Source: CAYTBN01 sp964542165
Lineage (GTDB): Bacteria > Myxococcota_A > UBA796 > UBA9615 > CAYRNR01
Assembly (NCBI GenBank): GCA_964542165.1
Contig: CAZITQ010000149.1
Coordinates: forward strand, 1-23,996
Direction of reading: 5' to 3'
DNA: 23,996 bases
A model generated the notes under the pieces. The model saw only the letters and a list, made by a program, of their open reading frames with translations. It had not been told where the DNA came from and ran no database searches. The position numbers and the translations under genes are program-made. This document shows positions 7,922 to 16,222 of this stretch, in pieces; position 1 is the first letter of the stretch; every line of letters begins with the position of its first letter.

Positions 7922-8057
7922 AGGTGAGGTGCAGGTGAGGTGCAGGTGAGGTGCCAGGGACTTCACAGGGAGGTGCCAGGGAGGTGCCAGGGACTTCACA
8001 GGGAGGTGCCAGGGACTTCACAGGGGGACTTCACAGGAGGACTTCACAGGACTTCAC
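7922..8057. repeat. Modular tandem repeat of 11-bp units
   Basis: Between the glycosidase stop and the peptidase gene lies an array of 11-bp modules: AGGTGAGGTGC (7922-7932, 7933-7943), then B = AGGTGCCAGGG and C = ACTTCACAGGG. Order: B 7949, C 7960, B 7971, B 7982, C 7993, B 8004, C 8015. Contracted copies of C follow at 8028, 8041 and 8051. B plus C makes a 22-bp super-unit. The top strand is G/A-rich (GGGA, GGTG), so strand asymmetry is strong. There are no unique spacers. The array can be read through in the peptidase frame but lies before the signal peptide, so I treat it as non-coding. Confidence 0.92.
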
Positions 8058-8130
8058 GGAGCCCTACGCCGACGGCGAAGGGGCGCTGCTGCCGCGTGAT
8101 ACCCTGCGCCGCACCCATGGGAATCCGAGC

Positions 8131-9651
8131 ATGAAGTGTCTGAATCGGATCGCCGTCCTGATCCTCGCAGTTCTCGCAATCGGCGCCACCGGGCCCGATG
8201 CCCGCCAGGAGGCGCTGGATCGGATCGCCGACGAACACATCGATGTGGCCTCGCTGATGGAGACCGTCGAGCTCCTGGCCTCACCGGAGATGGCCGGACG
8301 GTTGTCGGGAACCGAGGGCTACGACCGGGCGGCGACGGCGATGGCCGAGCGTTTTGCGGCGCTCGGGCTGGAACCCGGGGGCGACGACGGCTTTCTGCAG
8401 CGCTTCGCCATCGAGGCCAACACCATCGTCGGCCAGCCCCGACTGTCGGTGACCACCACGGGCGAATCCCGCGCGTTGCACCATGGCCAGGACTTCATCC
8501 TCCGCGGCTTCTCCGGATCGGGGCAGGTCGAGGCGCCGGTGGTGTTCGTCGGCTACGGGCTGACCCTCCCGGAGCTGGGCTGGGATGACTACGCCGGACG
8601 CGACCTGACCGGCAAGATCGTCCTGGCGCTGAAACAGGCCCCACCGTGGGAGCACGAGAAGGGGAGCTGGGGTGAAGCTCACATGCCCCGCCCCAAGGCC
8701 ATCAACGCCGCCGCGCATGGCGCTGCGGGCCTGCTGCTGGTCTCGCGGGCCGACGACCAGCCGGGCCGGCCGCTCAATGGCAGCGTGTTTCACGGTCCGG
8801 GCGAGCAGAACGAGACGCTGCCCCAGCTCCACGTGACCGGCGCCGTGGCGGACGACCTGCTCGCCGGCAGCGGCTCCACCCTGTCCGAGCTGCAGGCGCG
8901 CATCGACGAGGCCCGCGCTCCGGTCGCGCCCCTCGACCTGGCGGCGACCGCGTCCATCGACGTGAAGGCCCGGTACCAGCGCGATGCGCCGACCATGAAC
9001 GTCGTGGCGATCCTCCCGGGCAGCGACGACGCCCTGGCGGACGAGCATCTGGTGGTGGGCGGGCATCTGGACCACGTTGGCCAGCAGGGGGATCTGATCT
9101 ACCCGGGCGCGAACGACAACGCCTCGGGTGCCGCCGCGGTGCTGGCCGTCGCCCGGGCCTTCGTCCTCGGCGACGTCCGGCCGAAGCGGACGGTGGTGTT
9201 CGTCCTGTTCGCTGGCGAGGAGCAAGGCATCCTCGGGGCCGAGGCCTACGCCGAGAACCCGGCGCTCCCACTGGACCGCGGAGTCGCGATGCTGAACACC
9301 GACTGCCCCGGCGAGGGGGACGCCCTGCGCATCGCCTGCGGCACCGCCAACCCGGAGCTGTGGGGCATCGGAGCGGCCGTCGCCCGGCGCAGGGCAGAGG
9401 TCACGCTCTCCCACGGCGATTGCTACGGCGGTGGATGCGACGGTCAACCGTTCTTCGACGCCGGCTGGCCGACGCTGTGGTTCGCCCTGGCCAACGGCGG
9501 CACACACCTCCACCAGCCCGGCGACACCCCCGACACCCTGGACCCGGACCTGTTCGCCGAGGAGGTCAGGATGCTGTTCCTCACCGCCGCCGAGGTCGCC
9601 GACGGCCGGTACTCGGGTGAGGAACGCGTGCCCCCTGCGTCGGATTCCTAG
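8131..9651 (+). CDS. Secreted M28-family zinc aminopeptidase/carboxypeptidase-like protein
   Basis: A 506-residue exported metallopeptidase. The start ATG 8131 is chosen because a signal peptide begins there (M-K-C-L-N-R, hydrophobic to about 20); upstream codons run into the tandem repeat. A protease-associated (PA) insert occupies roughly 125-270 (V-V-F-V-G-Y-G, D-L-T-G-K-I-V-L, G-A-A-G-L-L-L-V). The M28 di-zinc site is complete: His312 in G-H-L-D-H, Asp329 in A-N-D-N-A-S-G, Glu363-Glu364 in A-G-E-E-Q-G, Asp391 in L-N-T-D-C, and His461 in H-Q-P-G-D-T-P-D. It should release amino acids or short acyl-amino acids outside the cytoplasm. The AbgT transporter starts 86 nt downstream on the same strand, suggesting hydrolysis and transport of related compounds. 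Confidence 0.93.
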   Translation: MKCLNRIAVLILAVLAIGATGPDARQEALDRIADEHIDVASLMETVELLASPEMAGRLSGTEGYDRAATAMAERFAALGLEPGGDDGFLQRFAIEANTIVGQPRLSVTTTGESRALHHGQDFILRGFSGSGQVEAPVVFVGYGLTLPELGWDDYAGRDLTGKIVLALKQAPPWEHEKGSWGEAHMPRPKAINAAAHGAAGLLLVSRADDQPGRPLNGSVFHGPGEQNETLPQLHVTGAVADDLLAGSGSTLSELQARIDEARAPVAPLDLAATASIDVKARYQRDAPTMNVVAILPGSDDALADEHLVVGGHLDHVGQQGDLIYPGANDNASGAAAVLAVARAFVLGDVRPKRTVVFVLFAGEEQGILGAEAYAENPALPLDRGVAMLNTDCPGEGDALRIACGTANPELWGIGAAVARRRAEVTLSHGDCYGGGCDGQPFFDAGWPTLWFALANGGTHLHQPGDTPDTLDPDLFAEEVRMLFLTAAEVADGRYSGEERVPPASDS

Positions 9652-9737
9652 CGACGGTTTTGCTGCATGCGCTAGGGTGACCGGTCCAGGGTCATCGCAG
9701 TCCACCCCGCGACGGGGTGGAGGAGGACACGCACTCG

Positions 9738-11294
9738 ATGAAGAAGACGGACCCGGCGGGCCAGCCTTCCACCCTCGTCTCCCGCTTCCTCACCGTGATC
9801 GAGCGGATCGGAAACGCCCTGCCGCACCCGGCCGTGCTGTTCGCGATCTTCGCCGTTGCGCTGGTCCTGCTCTCCCGGCTGTTCAGTCTGTTCGGGCTGT
9901 CGGCCGAGGATCCAAGGGATGGGTCCCTGGTCCTGACCATCGACCTGATGTCGAGGCACGGACTGCACTGGATCCTCGAGAACACCATCACCAACTTCAC
10001 CGGCTTCGCGCCGCTGGGGACGGTCCTGGTGGCCATGCTGGGGATCGGCGTGGCCGAAAAAAGCGGCCTGATCAGCACCGGGATCCGGCTGATGGTCCAC
10101 GCTGCACCCCGCCGGCTGCTGACGTTTGTGATCGTGTTCGCGGGCGTGATGTCCAACATGGCCAGCGACGTGGGCTACGTGCTCCTCGTACCCATGGGCG
10201 CCATCATCTACCTGTCGGTGGGACGGCACCCCATCGCCGGCCTGGCGGCGGCGTTCGCCGGGGTCTCCGGCGGCTTTTCCGCCAACCTGTTGCTCGGCAC
10301 CATCGACCCCCTGCTGGCCGGCATCAGCCAGGAGGCGGCCCAGATCATCGACAAGGACTACGTCGTCTCGCCCGCGTGTAACTACTATTTCATGGTCGTC
10401 TCGACCTTCCTGATCGCGGGCATCGGCACCTGGGTCTCCGTGAAGATCGTCGAGCCGCGGCTCGGCCCCTACGAGGGCGCCGAGGTGGCCGAGGGCGACG
10501 AGCTGCGATCCCTGACCCCCCAGGAGAAGCGCGGTCTGTGGTGGGTGCTGGCGGTCACCCTGGGGCTGACCGTGGTGGTCCTGGTCGGACTCGTCCCCGA
10601 GGGTGGTTTCCTGCGACACGCGGAGACCGACAGCGTGCTGCACTCCCCGTTCATGCACGGCATCGTCACCTTCATCTTCCTCGCGGGGCTGGCGACCGGG
10701 CTGGCCTACGGCTTCGGCGCCGGCACCTTCCGCCGGGACGCCGACGTGATCAAGGGCATGAAGGAGTCGATGGAGACCCTGGGCCTGTTCATGGTCCTGG
10801 TGTTCTTCGCCGCCCAGTTCGTGGCCTACTTCAAGTACAGCAACCTGGGGATGATCTTCGCCATCAAGGGCGCGGAGTTCCTCCAGGCGTCGGGCCTCGG
10901 GCCGATCCCGCTGATGCTCTCCTTCATCCTCCTGGCGGCCGTAATCAACCTGTGCATGGGCAGCGCCTCGGCCAAGTGGGCCTTCATGGCGCCGGTGTTC
11001 ATCCCGATGTTCATGCTGCTGGGCTACTCCCCCGAGCTGGTCCAGGTGGCCTACCGGATCGGCGACAGCTCCACCAACCTCATCTCGCCGATGATGTCGT
11101 TTTTCGCCCTGATCGTGGCCTTCGTGCAGCGGTACGACAGCAAGGCCGGCATCGGAACCGTCATCGCCACCATGCTCCCCTACTCGATGGCCTTCCTGGT
11201 GGCGTGGATGGTGCTGGTGGCGGTCTGGCTCCTGCTGGGTATGCCGCTGGGGCCAGGGGCCGAGCTGTATCTGCCGGAGGGAATCTCGCCCTGA
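9738..11294 (+). CDS. AbgT family transporter
   Basis: A 518-residue polytopic inner-membrane protein with about 11-13 hydrophobic segments. The opening P-H-P-A-V-L-F and the late region G-S-A-S-A-K-W-A-F-M-A-P-V-F-I-P-M, then Y-R-I-G-D-S-S-T-N-L-I-S-P-M-M, are characteristic of the AbgT family. Members include E. coli AbgT (p-aminobenzoyl-glutamate uptake) and MtrF (reported in antimetabolite efflux). ATG 9738 is chosen because AGGAGG lies at 9721-9726; an in-frame GTG at 9717 would put that site inside the gene. It follows a secreted M28 peptidase. The next gene is convergent with only 23 nt between stops. Transport direction and substrate cannot be read from the sequence. Confidence 0.93.
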   Translation: MKKTDPAGQPSTLVSRFLTVIERIGNALPHPAVLFAIFAVALVLLSRLFSLFGLSAEDPRDGSLVLTIDLMSRHGLHWILENTITNFTGFAPLGTVLVAMLGIGVAEKSGLISTGIRLMVHAAPRRLLTFVIVFAGVMSNMASDVGYVLLVPMGAIIYLSVGRHPIAGLAAAFAGVSGGFSANLLLGTIDPLLAGISQEAAQIIDKDYVVSPACNYYFMVVSTFLIAGIGTWVSVKIVEPRLGPYEGAEVAEGDELRSLTPQEKRGLWWVLAVTLGLTVVVLVGLVPEGGFLRHAETDSVLHSPFMHGIVTFIFLAGLATGLAYGFGAGTFRRDADVIKGMKESMETLGLFMVLVFFAAQFVAYFKYSNLGMIFAIKGAEFLQASGLGPIPLMLSFILLAAVINLCMGSASAKWAFMAPVFIPMFMLLGYSPELVQVAYRIGDSSTNLISPMMSFFALIVAFVQRYDSKAGIGTVIATMLPYSMAFLVAWMVLVAVWLLLGMPLGPGAELYLPEGISP

Positions 11295-11317
11295 GTGGGG
11301 ACGGGTTCGGGCGTGCC

Positions 11318-12103
11318 CTATCGCTCCGCGGACACGCTTGCATGCTCGAGCGCCGAGGGTGTCTGACAGCCCACGATCGCCGGAGCCTCATGGATGAGCT
11401 CGTCGTTGTGCAGGGCGTCCACCATGAACAGGGCGAAGTCCACGCGGCGGGTGAGGTCGCTCTCCAGGATGGGATCCCCCACGTGCCGGCTCCACACCGG
11501 CAAGCCCTGGCTCTCCCCCTCCTCGAGGCCGCTCCCGCGCACGACGGTCCATCGGGTGTCGCTCGCGAACACTCGCCGACAGGCTTCTACCTGGTCGTCG
11601 ACTTCCGCGGCTCGAAGGAGCCGGGCGAGTAGACCGAAGGCCTTGACTTCCCACAGGAACCACCGCGAATACCGGTCCTCGCCATCGAGGGTGATGTGCC
11701 AGCCACACGAGAACACCAGGCGCGCGCCCGGCTCCGCGTGGTCGAGCACGGCCTGGACCGTTCCGGACGAGTACTTCTGGACGCCCCAGGGGACCAGCAC
11801 GACCAGCACCGCATCGCAGCCGGCCACCGCCCGCTGGACGACATCGGGGTCGTTCGTCGCCCCCGGCACGATCGTGAGCCTCCCCTCGAACCTCTCGAGC
11901 TTCTTCACGCTCTTCTCACGGCACACCCCCACCACTTCGTAGCCCCGCTCCAGTGCGTGCTGGACCATGTACTGCCCGAGCTTCCCGGACGCTCCGATGA
12001 TGCAGACCTTCCGGATGCTGCCTGTCGACGACGTCGCGTCATGGACCCGTGCAGTCCGGTGAACATCGAGGGCGCCGCTCTGGTGTCCGTGCGTTGATTC
12101 CAT
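11318..12103 (-). CDS. NmrA/SDR-like NAD(P)-binding protein
   Basis: A 261-residue protein with a Rossmann fold. Residues 32-50 read V-C-I-I-G-A-S-G-K-L-G-Q-Y, the G-x-x-G-x-x-G dinucleotide site of atypical short-chain dehydrogenases. Later segments follow the fold: C-D-A-V-L-V-V-L-V-P-W-G, L-V-F-S-C-G-W and W-T-V-V-R-G-S-G-L. It probably binds NAD(P)(H) and acts as an oxidoreductase or redox sensor like NmrA/YtfG proteins. The Tyr-x3-Lys pair of classical SDRs is not evident. ATG 12103 has GGAG about 8 nt upstream; the frame runs open further, but through a region with palindromes. Those palindromes (12253, 12315) may be operators for this gene. Convergent with the AbgT gene. Confidence 0.85.
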   Translation of the reverse strand: MESTHGHQSGALDVHRTARVHDATSSTGSIRKVCIIGASGKLGQYMVQHALERGYEVVGVCREKSVKKLERFEGRLTIVPGATNDPDVVQRAVAGCDAVLVVLVPWGVQKYSSGTVQAVLDHAEPGARLVFSCGWHITLDGEDRYSRWFLWEVKAFGLLARLLRAAEVDDQVEACRRVFASDTRWTVVRGSGLEEGESQGLPVWSRHVGDPILESDLTRRVDFALFMVDALHNDELIHEAPAIVGCQTPSALEHASVSAER

Positions 12104-12252
12104 GGTTGGTCTCCGATTGGGTTGGGTCGTTCTTGCTTCTCCGATTCGCAAGTCCTGTGCCAGGCGCTCGTCGAATTGGAAAGGGCAGTGAAACCAACGG
12201 GTTACGATGTGGTGGGCGGATGGCCGACAACGGGTGTCGCCGGCGCCATGGC

Positions 12253-12267
12253 GTGCCAAATGGGCAC
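12253..12267. promoter_or_regulatory. Palindrome GTGCC-AAATG-GGCAC, candidate operator
   Basis: A perfect 5-bp inverted repeat around a 5-nt centre, 150 nt before the NmrA-like start. The segment TGGCGTGCCAAATGG is repeated, with one substitution and one inserted A, at 12310-12325. Two related dyads upstream of one gene suggest binding sites for a dimeric regulator. Confidence 0.4.
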
Positions 12268-12314
12268 GATCGTCGCCATCGTCGGCCGGCCTTGCAGGGA
12301 TCGAGGGGGTGGCG

Positions 12315-12327
12315 TACCAAAATGGTA
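12315..12327. promoter_or_regulatory. Palindrome TACCA-AAA-TGGTA, candidate operator
   Basis: A perfect 5-bp inverted repeat around AAA. It sits in a locally AT-richer patch of an otherwise GC-rich intergenic region. Its centre is 61 bp from that of the palindrome at 12253-12267, close to six helical turns, and it shares the core CCAAA(A)TGG. Confidence 0.45.
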
Positions 12328-12385
12328 TAGCGGAAATCGGCATGACCCGACTTCCGGAGGTGCCCTTCGGACGTGGACGGACCTG

Positions 12386-13516
12386 TCAGGGCTCCCGCAA
12401 CAACGCCCGGAGGATGTCCGCGGCACGGGGTGGACACCCTGGCACGTGGCGCCCGTGAGACCCCTTCGCGCAGGCGCCCACCCGCAGATCGGCCATGGCC
12501 GACGGTCCGGAGAGGTTCTGACCCAGCCGGATGGTCCCGCGAACCGTGTGGCCCCGATCCCCGCAGCGCTGGAGCGCGTGGATCAGCGCCCCCAGGCAGG
12601 TCGAGCAGGCCCCGGCCTCCTCCACACGCACCGGGAAGGACGACAGCAGGGAGCGGTTCCTGGCTTGTAGCTCGTCGCGGCGAGGGATCCCCCTGCCAGG
12701 GCCCTCCGTGTGGGTCACCTGCACCTGGTCCAGCGACCGGGGACCCAGCCCCAGGTCGATGCACCGCTGCAGGTAGGACACCTCGTCCGCCGCGTAGCCC
12801 AGCAGCGATGCGGCCACCAGGTCCACCGCCAGCGTGTTGCGACCCGCCACCAGCGTGTTCATCCGCACCGGCGTCCCCCCCTCCTCGAAGGTCAGGTCGC
12901 CGCAGATGCCATCGATCAGGGTGAACGCGGGGCGGATCACCGTGGCCAGATCGGCGATCGCCCGGTGGAGGCCCTGTGCGTGGAATCGCCGCTTCTCCCG
13001 GTCGGGGATCAGCCCCTTGACGTTCTTGATACCCAGGGTGACCCGGGTCTGGCAGTGGGCCTTGAGCACCGGAAGGTCGACGATCACCGAGTGCTCGAGC
13101 GCCTGGCGGTACACGGCGACCTCGTCCAGCACCGCGCCCCCCACGGGCACCTTCGCTGTGGGCTGCCCCCTCAGGTCGATGAACGGGATCCCCCGCTCCT
13201 CGCACACCCGGTCGACGCCGGAGACCTGGTACGCCCGGCCGGTGTCGAACCCCAGACCGGCGCTCTCCGCGACGAGCACGGACGCGGGCCGCCGCTCCAG
13301 CACCAGGTCCGCGACCGCCGCCACCACCCGGGGATCGGTGGTGGCCCCGGACGAGGAGGGCTTGTCCACCACCAGGTTGGGCTTGAGCAGCACCGAGTCA
13401 CCCGGGCCCACCACCGACTCGAGCCCCCCGGCAGCGGCGACAGCGGCCCGCACCATCTCGCGGACGTCCGCATCCGTGGGATCCGGACGCGATGCGATGG
13501 AAACCCGGTACTCCAT
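12386..13516 (-). CDS. DUF362 protein with C-terminal Cys cluster
   Basis: A 376-residue protein of the DUF362 family (PF04015). Seen directly: L-L-K-P-N-L-V at 43-49, the S-S-G-A-T-T-D-P segment at 55-62, L-K-A-H at 151-154 and V-T-L-G-I-K-N-V-K-G at 159-168, all typical of the core domain. The C-terminal part has C304-x2-C307-x10-C318 and C349-x11-C361, the last in G-C-P-P. This layout looks fit to bind an Fe-S cluster, which agrees with the frequent pairing of DUF362 with ferredoxin domains. No signal peptide, so likely cytoplasmic. Function unknown. The acyltransferase-fold gene lies 60 nt upstream on the same strand, so the two may be co-transcribed, and an EFR1-like Fe-S protein is divergent beyond it. 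Confidence 0.9.
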   Translation of the reverse strand: MEYRVSIASRPDPTDADVREMVRAAVAAAGGLESVVGPGDSVLLKPNLVVDKPSSSGATTDPRVVAAVADLVLERRPASVLVAESAGLGFDTGRAYQVSGVDRVCEERGIPFIDLRGQPTAKVPVGGAVLDEVAVYRQALEHSVIVDLPVLKAHCQTRVTLGIKNVKGLIPDREKRRFHAQGLHRAIADLATVIRPAFTLIDGICGDLTFEEGGTPVRMNTLVAGRNTLAVDLVAASLLGYAADEVSYLQRCIDLGLGPRSLDQVQVTHTEGPGRGIPRRDELQARNRSLLSSFPVRVEEAGACSTCLGALIHALQRCGDRGHTVRGTIRLGQNLSGPSAMADLRVGACAKGSHGRHVPGCPPRAADILRALLREP

Positions 13517-13576
13517 GGGACCTGTCTACGGTGGAGGTGATCCGCGGTCAAGGTGTGAGGGGGAAGTCTGCGACGC

Positions 13577-14914
13577 TCAGCTCCGCCCGGCGTCGATCGC
13601 CTCCAGCGCGGCCAGCTCCTCGTCGACCGTCTCCAGCAGGGTCGCGATCGTCTCCGCCGGGACCTCCGATTCCTGGTACCCGACGCTGAGATGGACCGCC
13701 CCAGCACATCCGGATGCGCCGGCGACGAGCACCGGCCGGCGGGCTACCGGTGCGACGAGCCAGGCTTCGAGGCAGGGCCCGTCACCGAAGTCCACCCGTT
13801 GCTCGTCGATCACGCCCATGTTGGTCAGCATCTGGGGGCATGCGCCCATGCGCGCGCCCAACCCGAAGAACGCGACGGTCAACCGGTGGGCGATCCAGGC
13901 CGGCGTCAGCGCCGCCGCCGGGAACAGGAGCACGGCGAACCCCAGCCCCGTGAGGCGTCTTTTCCAGCGGCGGAAGGCCTCCCCCACCCTCCGCAGGTGC
14001 TCCGCGGGCTCGGGAAGCGGCAGGGCACCGAAGTCCAGCACCTTCATCGAGCTGAGGTTGCACAGGCGGTCCTCGTCGGGGATGAACTTGCGCAGATCGG
14101 TGGAGACGAACAGCGCCACGCGGTTTTTCTGTCTCGGCGCGTCGCCGAAGCGGGACGCCAGAGCGCGCGTGTATGCGGCGACCAGCACGTCGTTGACCGT
14201 GTACCCGGGCAGCCGCTCCCGGAGCCGCGCCAGGCGTTCGCGGCCGATGCGAAGCAGGGCCACCCTCCGTCTCGGCGGCCCGTCGGACACCTCCATGGGC
14301 GTGAAGAGGTACCGCATCAAGGTCGGGGACAGGAGTTGATCGAGCAGGCCCATGAATAGCCCGGTCAGCCGGGACGGGCTCAGGGAGCGCCAGAGCCGCC
14401 AGGCGTGCCGGGGAGGGGGCGGGCGGCGTTCGGGACGCCAGGACGCGTCGTCGGACAGCGCGCGGTAACAGCGCGCCAGGTGATAGAGGAGCCGCTTGGT
14501 GCCCCCCCCGTCCGCCAGATCGTGGCTGACCTTGAGCACCAGGCGGTCGCGCTCCGGCAGGTGCAGAAGGGCTGCCTCCACCGGGAGCTCGCGCGATTCG
14601 AACCCGGCCTGGTCGAGGAACGCCTCCTCCTCCTCCCTCGACTTCTCCTCGGAGCCGACCTCCCGCTCGACCACCCGCCAGTCGTCGTCCGAGACATCGT
14701 CCCGGCGCACCCAGGCCGACCGGAACCACCCCACCGACGGCTTGCCCTGCAGACAGGGCTCGAATCGCCCGACGCAGGACAGCGCCGCGCGGAGCTGCCC
14801 CGCGTCCAGCCGCCCCGGCACGTCCACCGTGGCGTGCAGGTCCATCGTCCCGTGGTTGCCCATACCGAGCAGCGGGGCAAGGAAGGGGTCATGGGCAATC
14901 AGCGTCTGCGGCAT
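13577..14914 (-). CDS. Condensation/CoA-dependent acyltransferase-fold protein
   Basis: A 445-residue protein of the BAHD / condensation-domain / alcohol O-acetyltransferase superfamily. The active-site motif is S-H-D-L-A-D-G-G (His131, Asp135, Gly136), a variant of H-H-x3-D-G with Ser in place of the first His. T-N-M-G at 364-367 and V-D-F-G-D-G at 374-379 match the S-N-L-G and D-F-G-x-G structural motifs of the second lobe. It would transfer an acyl group from a thioester donor to an alcohol or amine. Donor and acceptor are unknown; no carrier protein or polyketide/NRPS genes are nearby. Residues 320-345 are hydrophobic and may contact membrane or lipid substrate. The ATG at 14914 has only a weak ribosome binding site. 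Divergent from the EFR1-like gene (134 nt between starts). Confidence 0.85.
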   Translation of the reverse strand: MPQTLIAHDPFLAPLLGMGNHGTMDLHATVDVPGRLDAGQLRAALSCVGRFEPCLQGKPSVGWFRSAWVRRDDVSDDDWRVVEREVGSEEKSREEEEAFLDQAGFESRELPVEAALLHLPERDRLVLKVSHDLADGGGTKRLLYHLARCYRALSDDASWRPERRPPPPRHAWRLWRSLSPSRLTGLFMGLLDQLLSPTLMRYLFTPMEVSDGPPRRRVALLRIGRERLARLRERLPGYTVNDVLVAAYTRALASRFGDAPRQKNRVALFVSTDLRKFIPDEDRLCNLSSMKVLDFGALPLPEPAEHLRRVGEAFRRWKRRLTGLGFAVLLFPAAALTPAWIAHRLTVAFFGLGARMGACPQMLTNMGVIDEQRVDFGDGPCLEAWLVAPVARRPVLVAGASGCAGAVHLSVGYQESEVPAETIATLLETVDEELAALEAIDAGRS

Positions 14915-15048
14915 GGAGCCAGTATGCCTCGATCGACACGCCAGGGGTCGGAGCCGAACCCCGACGTCAGCGGGGACGAGTGGGTCGATGCGTTCGATGG
15001 CGCGGGCCTTGGGTCGTCGATACCCTGGTGGTCGAGGTACGCGATCCG

Positions 15049-16191
15049 ATGAAGCCGAAGCACGTCGTGATCTTCGTCACCAGCGGCACCGGCAACACGC
15101 TGCGGGCGAGCCGCTGGTTCGAGCAACGCGCCCAAAACGCCGGTGTCGAGGCCGTCGTGCGTCACATGGAGGGAACGGACCCGGCGGACGACCTGCGGGG
15201 AGGCGAGGACGAGCTGGTCGGACTGGCGGCGCCGGGCCACGGCTTCACAGCGCCGTGGCACGCCATCAAGTTCGCGCTGCGCCTGCCCCGGGGCCGGGGC
15301 GCCCGCGGGTTCTCCATGGCCACCCGCGCGTCGGTCAAGCTCGGCCCGGTCTACGTGCCGGGGTTTTCGGCCAGCTGCACCTTCGTGCTCGCGCTGATCC
15401 TGGTACTCAAGGGGTACCGGGTGCGGGGCGCCGACGCCTTCGACATGCCGTCCAACTGGAGCTCCCTGCACCCGCCCCAGAGGCGCGAGACCCTCGACGC
15501 CGTGATCGGCCGCTCGCGGGCCCGCGTGGAGCGCTTCGCGGACGCGCTGCTCGGCGGTCGCCATGGCTGGCGCGTCCGCCACCTGCTGTACGAGGGCGGG
15601 GGCGCGCTCCTGGTGTGGCCGGTCTCGCTGGCCTACCTGTTCGCCGGGCGGTTCTTTCTGGCCAAGCTGTTCTTCGCCAACGACCGCTGTGATGGTTGCG
15701 AGCTGTGCGCCAAGTCCTGTCCGGTGGGCGCCATCGAGATGTGGGGACGCGAGCCCGCCCGGCCGTTCTGGACCTACAAGTGCGAGAGCTGCATGCGCTG
15801 CGGCGCGGTCTGCCCCCACGACGCCATCGAGGCCGGGCACTCATGGGCGGTGGTCCTCTACTTCGTGGGCGCGCTACCCGTGGCGTACTGGCTGTTCACG
15901 GCGCTGGGGCGCTGGATCCCCGGCCTGTCCGGGCTGCACGAGGGGTGGGCAGGAGAGCTGGTGAACCTGGCCTACTTCTACCCGTCGTTGTTCCTGGCCT
16001 ACATCGTCTTCCATGCAGCGAGCCGGCTGCGGCCCATCAACTGGCTGTTCTCCCGAACCACCCTGACCCACTACTGGGGCCGCTACCTCGAGCCCGAGAC
16101 CCGCTACCGGCACCTGGTGCCTCGGAAGCGCAAGCGGGAGGACCCGGACGTGGATCCCGAGGAACAGCCGGGGGAGGAGCCACCCGCCTGA
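15049..16191 (+). CDS. EFR1-like membrane flavodoxin/2x[4Fe-4S] ferredoxin protein
   Basis: A 380-residue fusion. Residues 5-165 are a flavodoxin-like domain with the FMN phosphate loop T-S-G-T-G-N-T (11-17). A hydrophobic segment at about 184-208 follows. Next is a bacterial-type ferredoxin with two complete [4Fe-4S] motifs: C214-C217-C220-C224-P and C245-C248-C251-C255-P. Two more hydrophobic segments lie at about 265-286 and 305-325, and the tail is charged. The order flavodoxin then ferredoxin matches the EFR1 family; the membrane helices suggest that it relays electrons at the membrane. ATG 15049 is chosen because the flavodoxin strand begins four residues later; GAGG lies at 15034-15037. 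Electron donor and acceptor unknown. It is divergent from the acyltransferase/DUF362 pair, so a shared redox or lipid-modifying pathway is possible. Confidence 0.88.
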   Translation: MKPKHVVIFVTSGTGNTLRASRWFEQRAQNAGVEAVVRHMEGTDPADDLRGGEDELVGLAAPGHGFTAPWHAIKFALRLPRGRGARGFSMATRASVKLGPVYVPGFSASCTFVLALILVLKGYRVRGADAFDMPSNWSSLHPPQRRETLDAVIGRSRARVERFADALLGGRHGWRVRHLLYEGGGALLVWPVSLAYLFAGRFFLAKLFFANDRCDGCELCAKSCPVGAIEMWGREPARPFWTYKCESCMRCGAVCPHDAIEAGHSWAVVLYFVGALPVAYWLFTALGRWIPGLSGLHEGWAGELVNLAYFYPSLFLAYIVFHAASRLRPINWLFSRTTLTHYWGRYLEPETRYRHLVPRKRKREDPDVDPEEQPGEEPPA

Positions 16192-16222
16192 CCCGACCTG
16201 ACGTGTGGAGGGCCCGCCAGAT

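Noticed and set aside
7922..8057. CRISPR-like array
   Set aside because: Units are 11-22 bp and directly adjacent, with no unique spacers and no cas genes.
11295..11317. Bidirectional terminator between the convergent AbgT and NmrA-like genes
   Set aside because: The 23-nt gap holds no clear stem-loop with T-tracts.
13577..14914. Non-ribosomal peptide synthetase or wax ester synthase fragment
   Set aside because: The gene is full length as a stand-alone enzyme, with no adenylation or carrier domains nearby. The wax ester synthase H-H-x3-D-G context is not matched well enough to name it.
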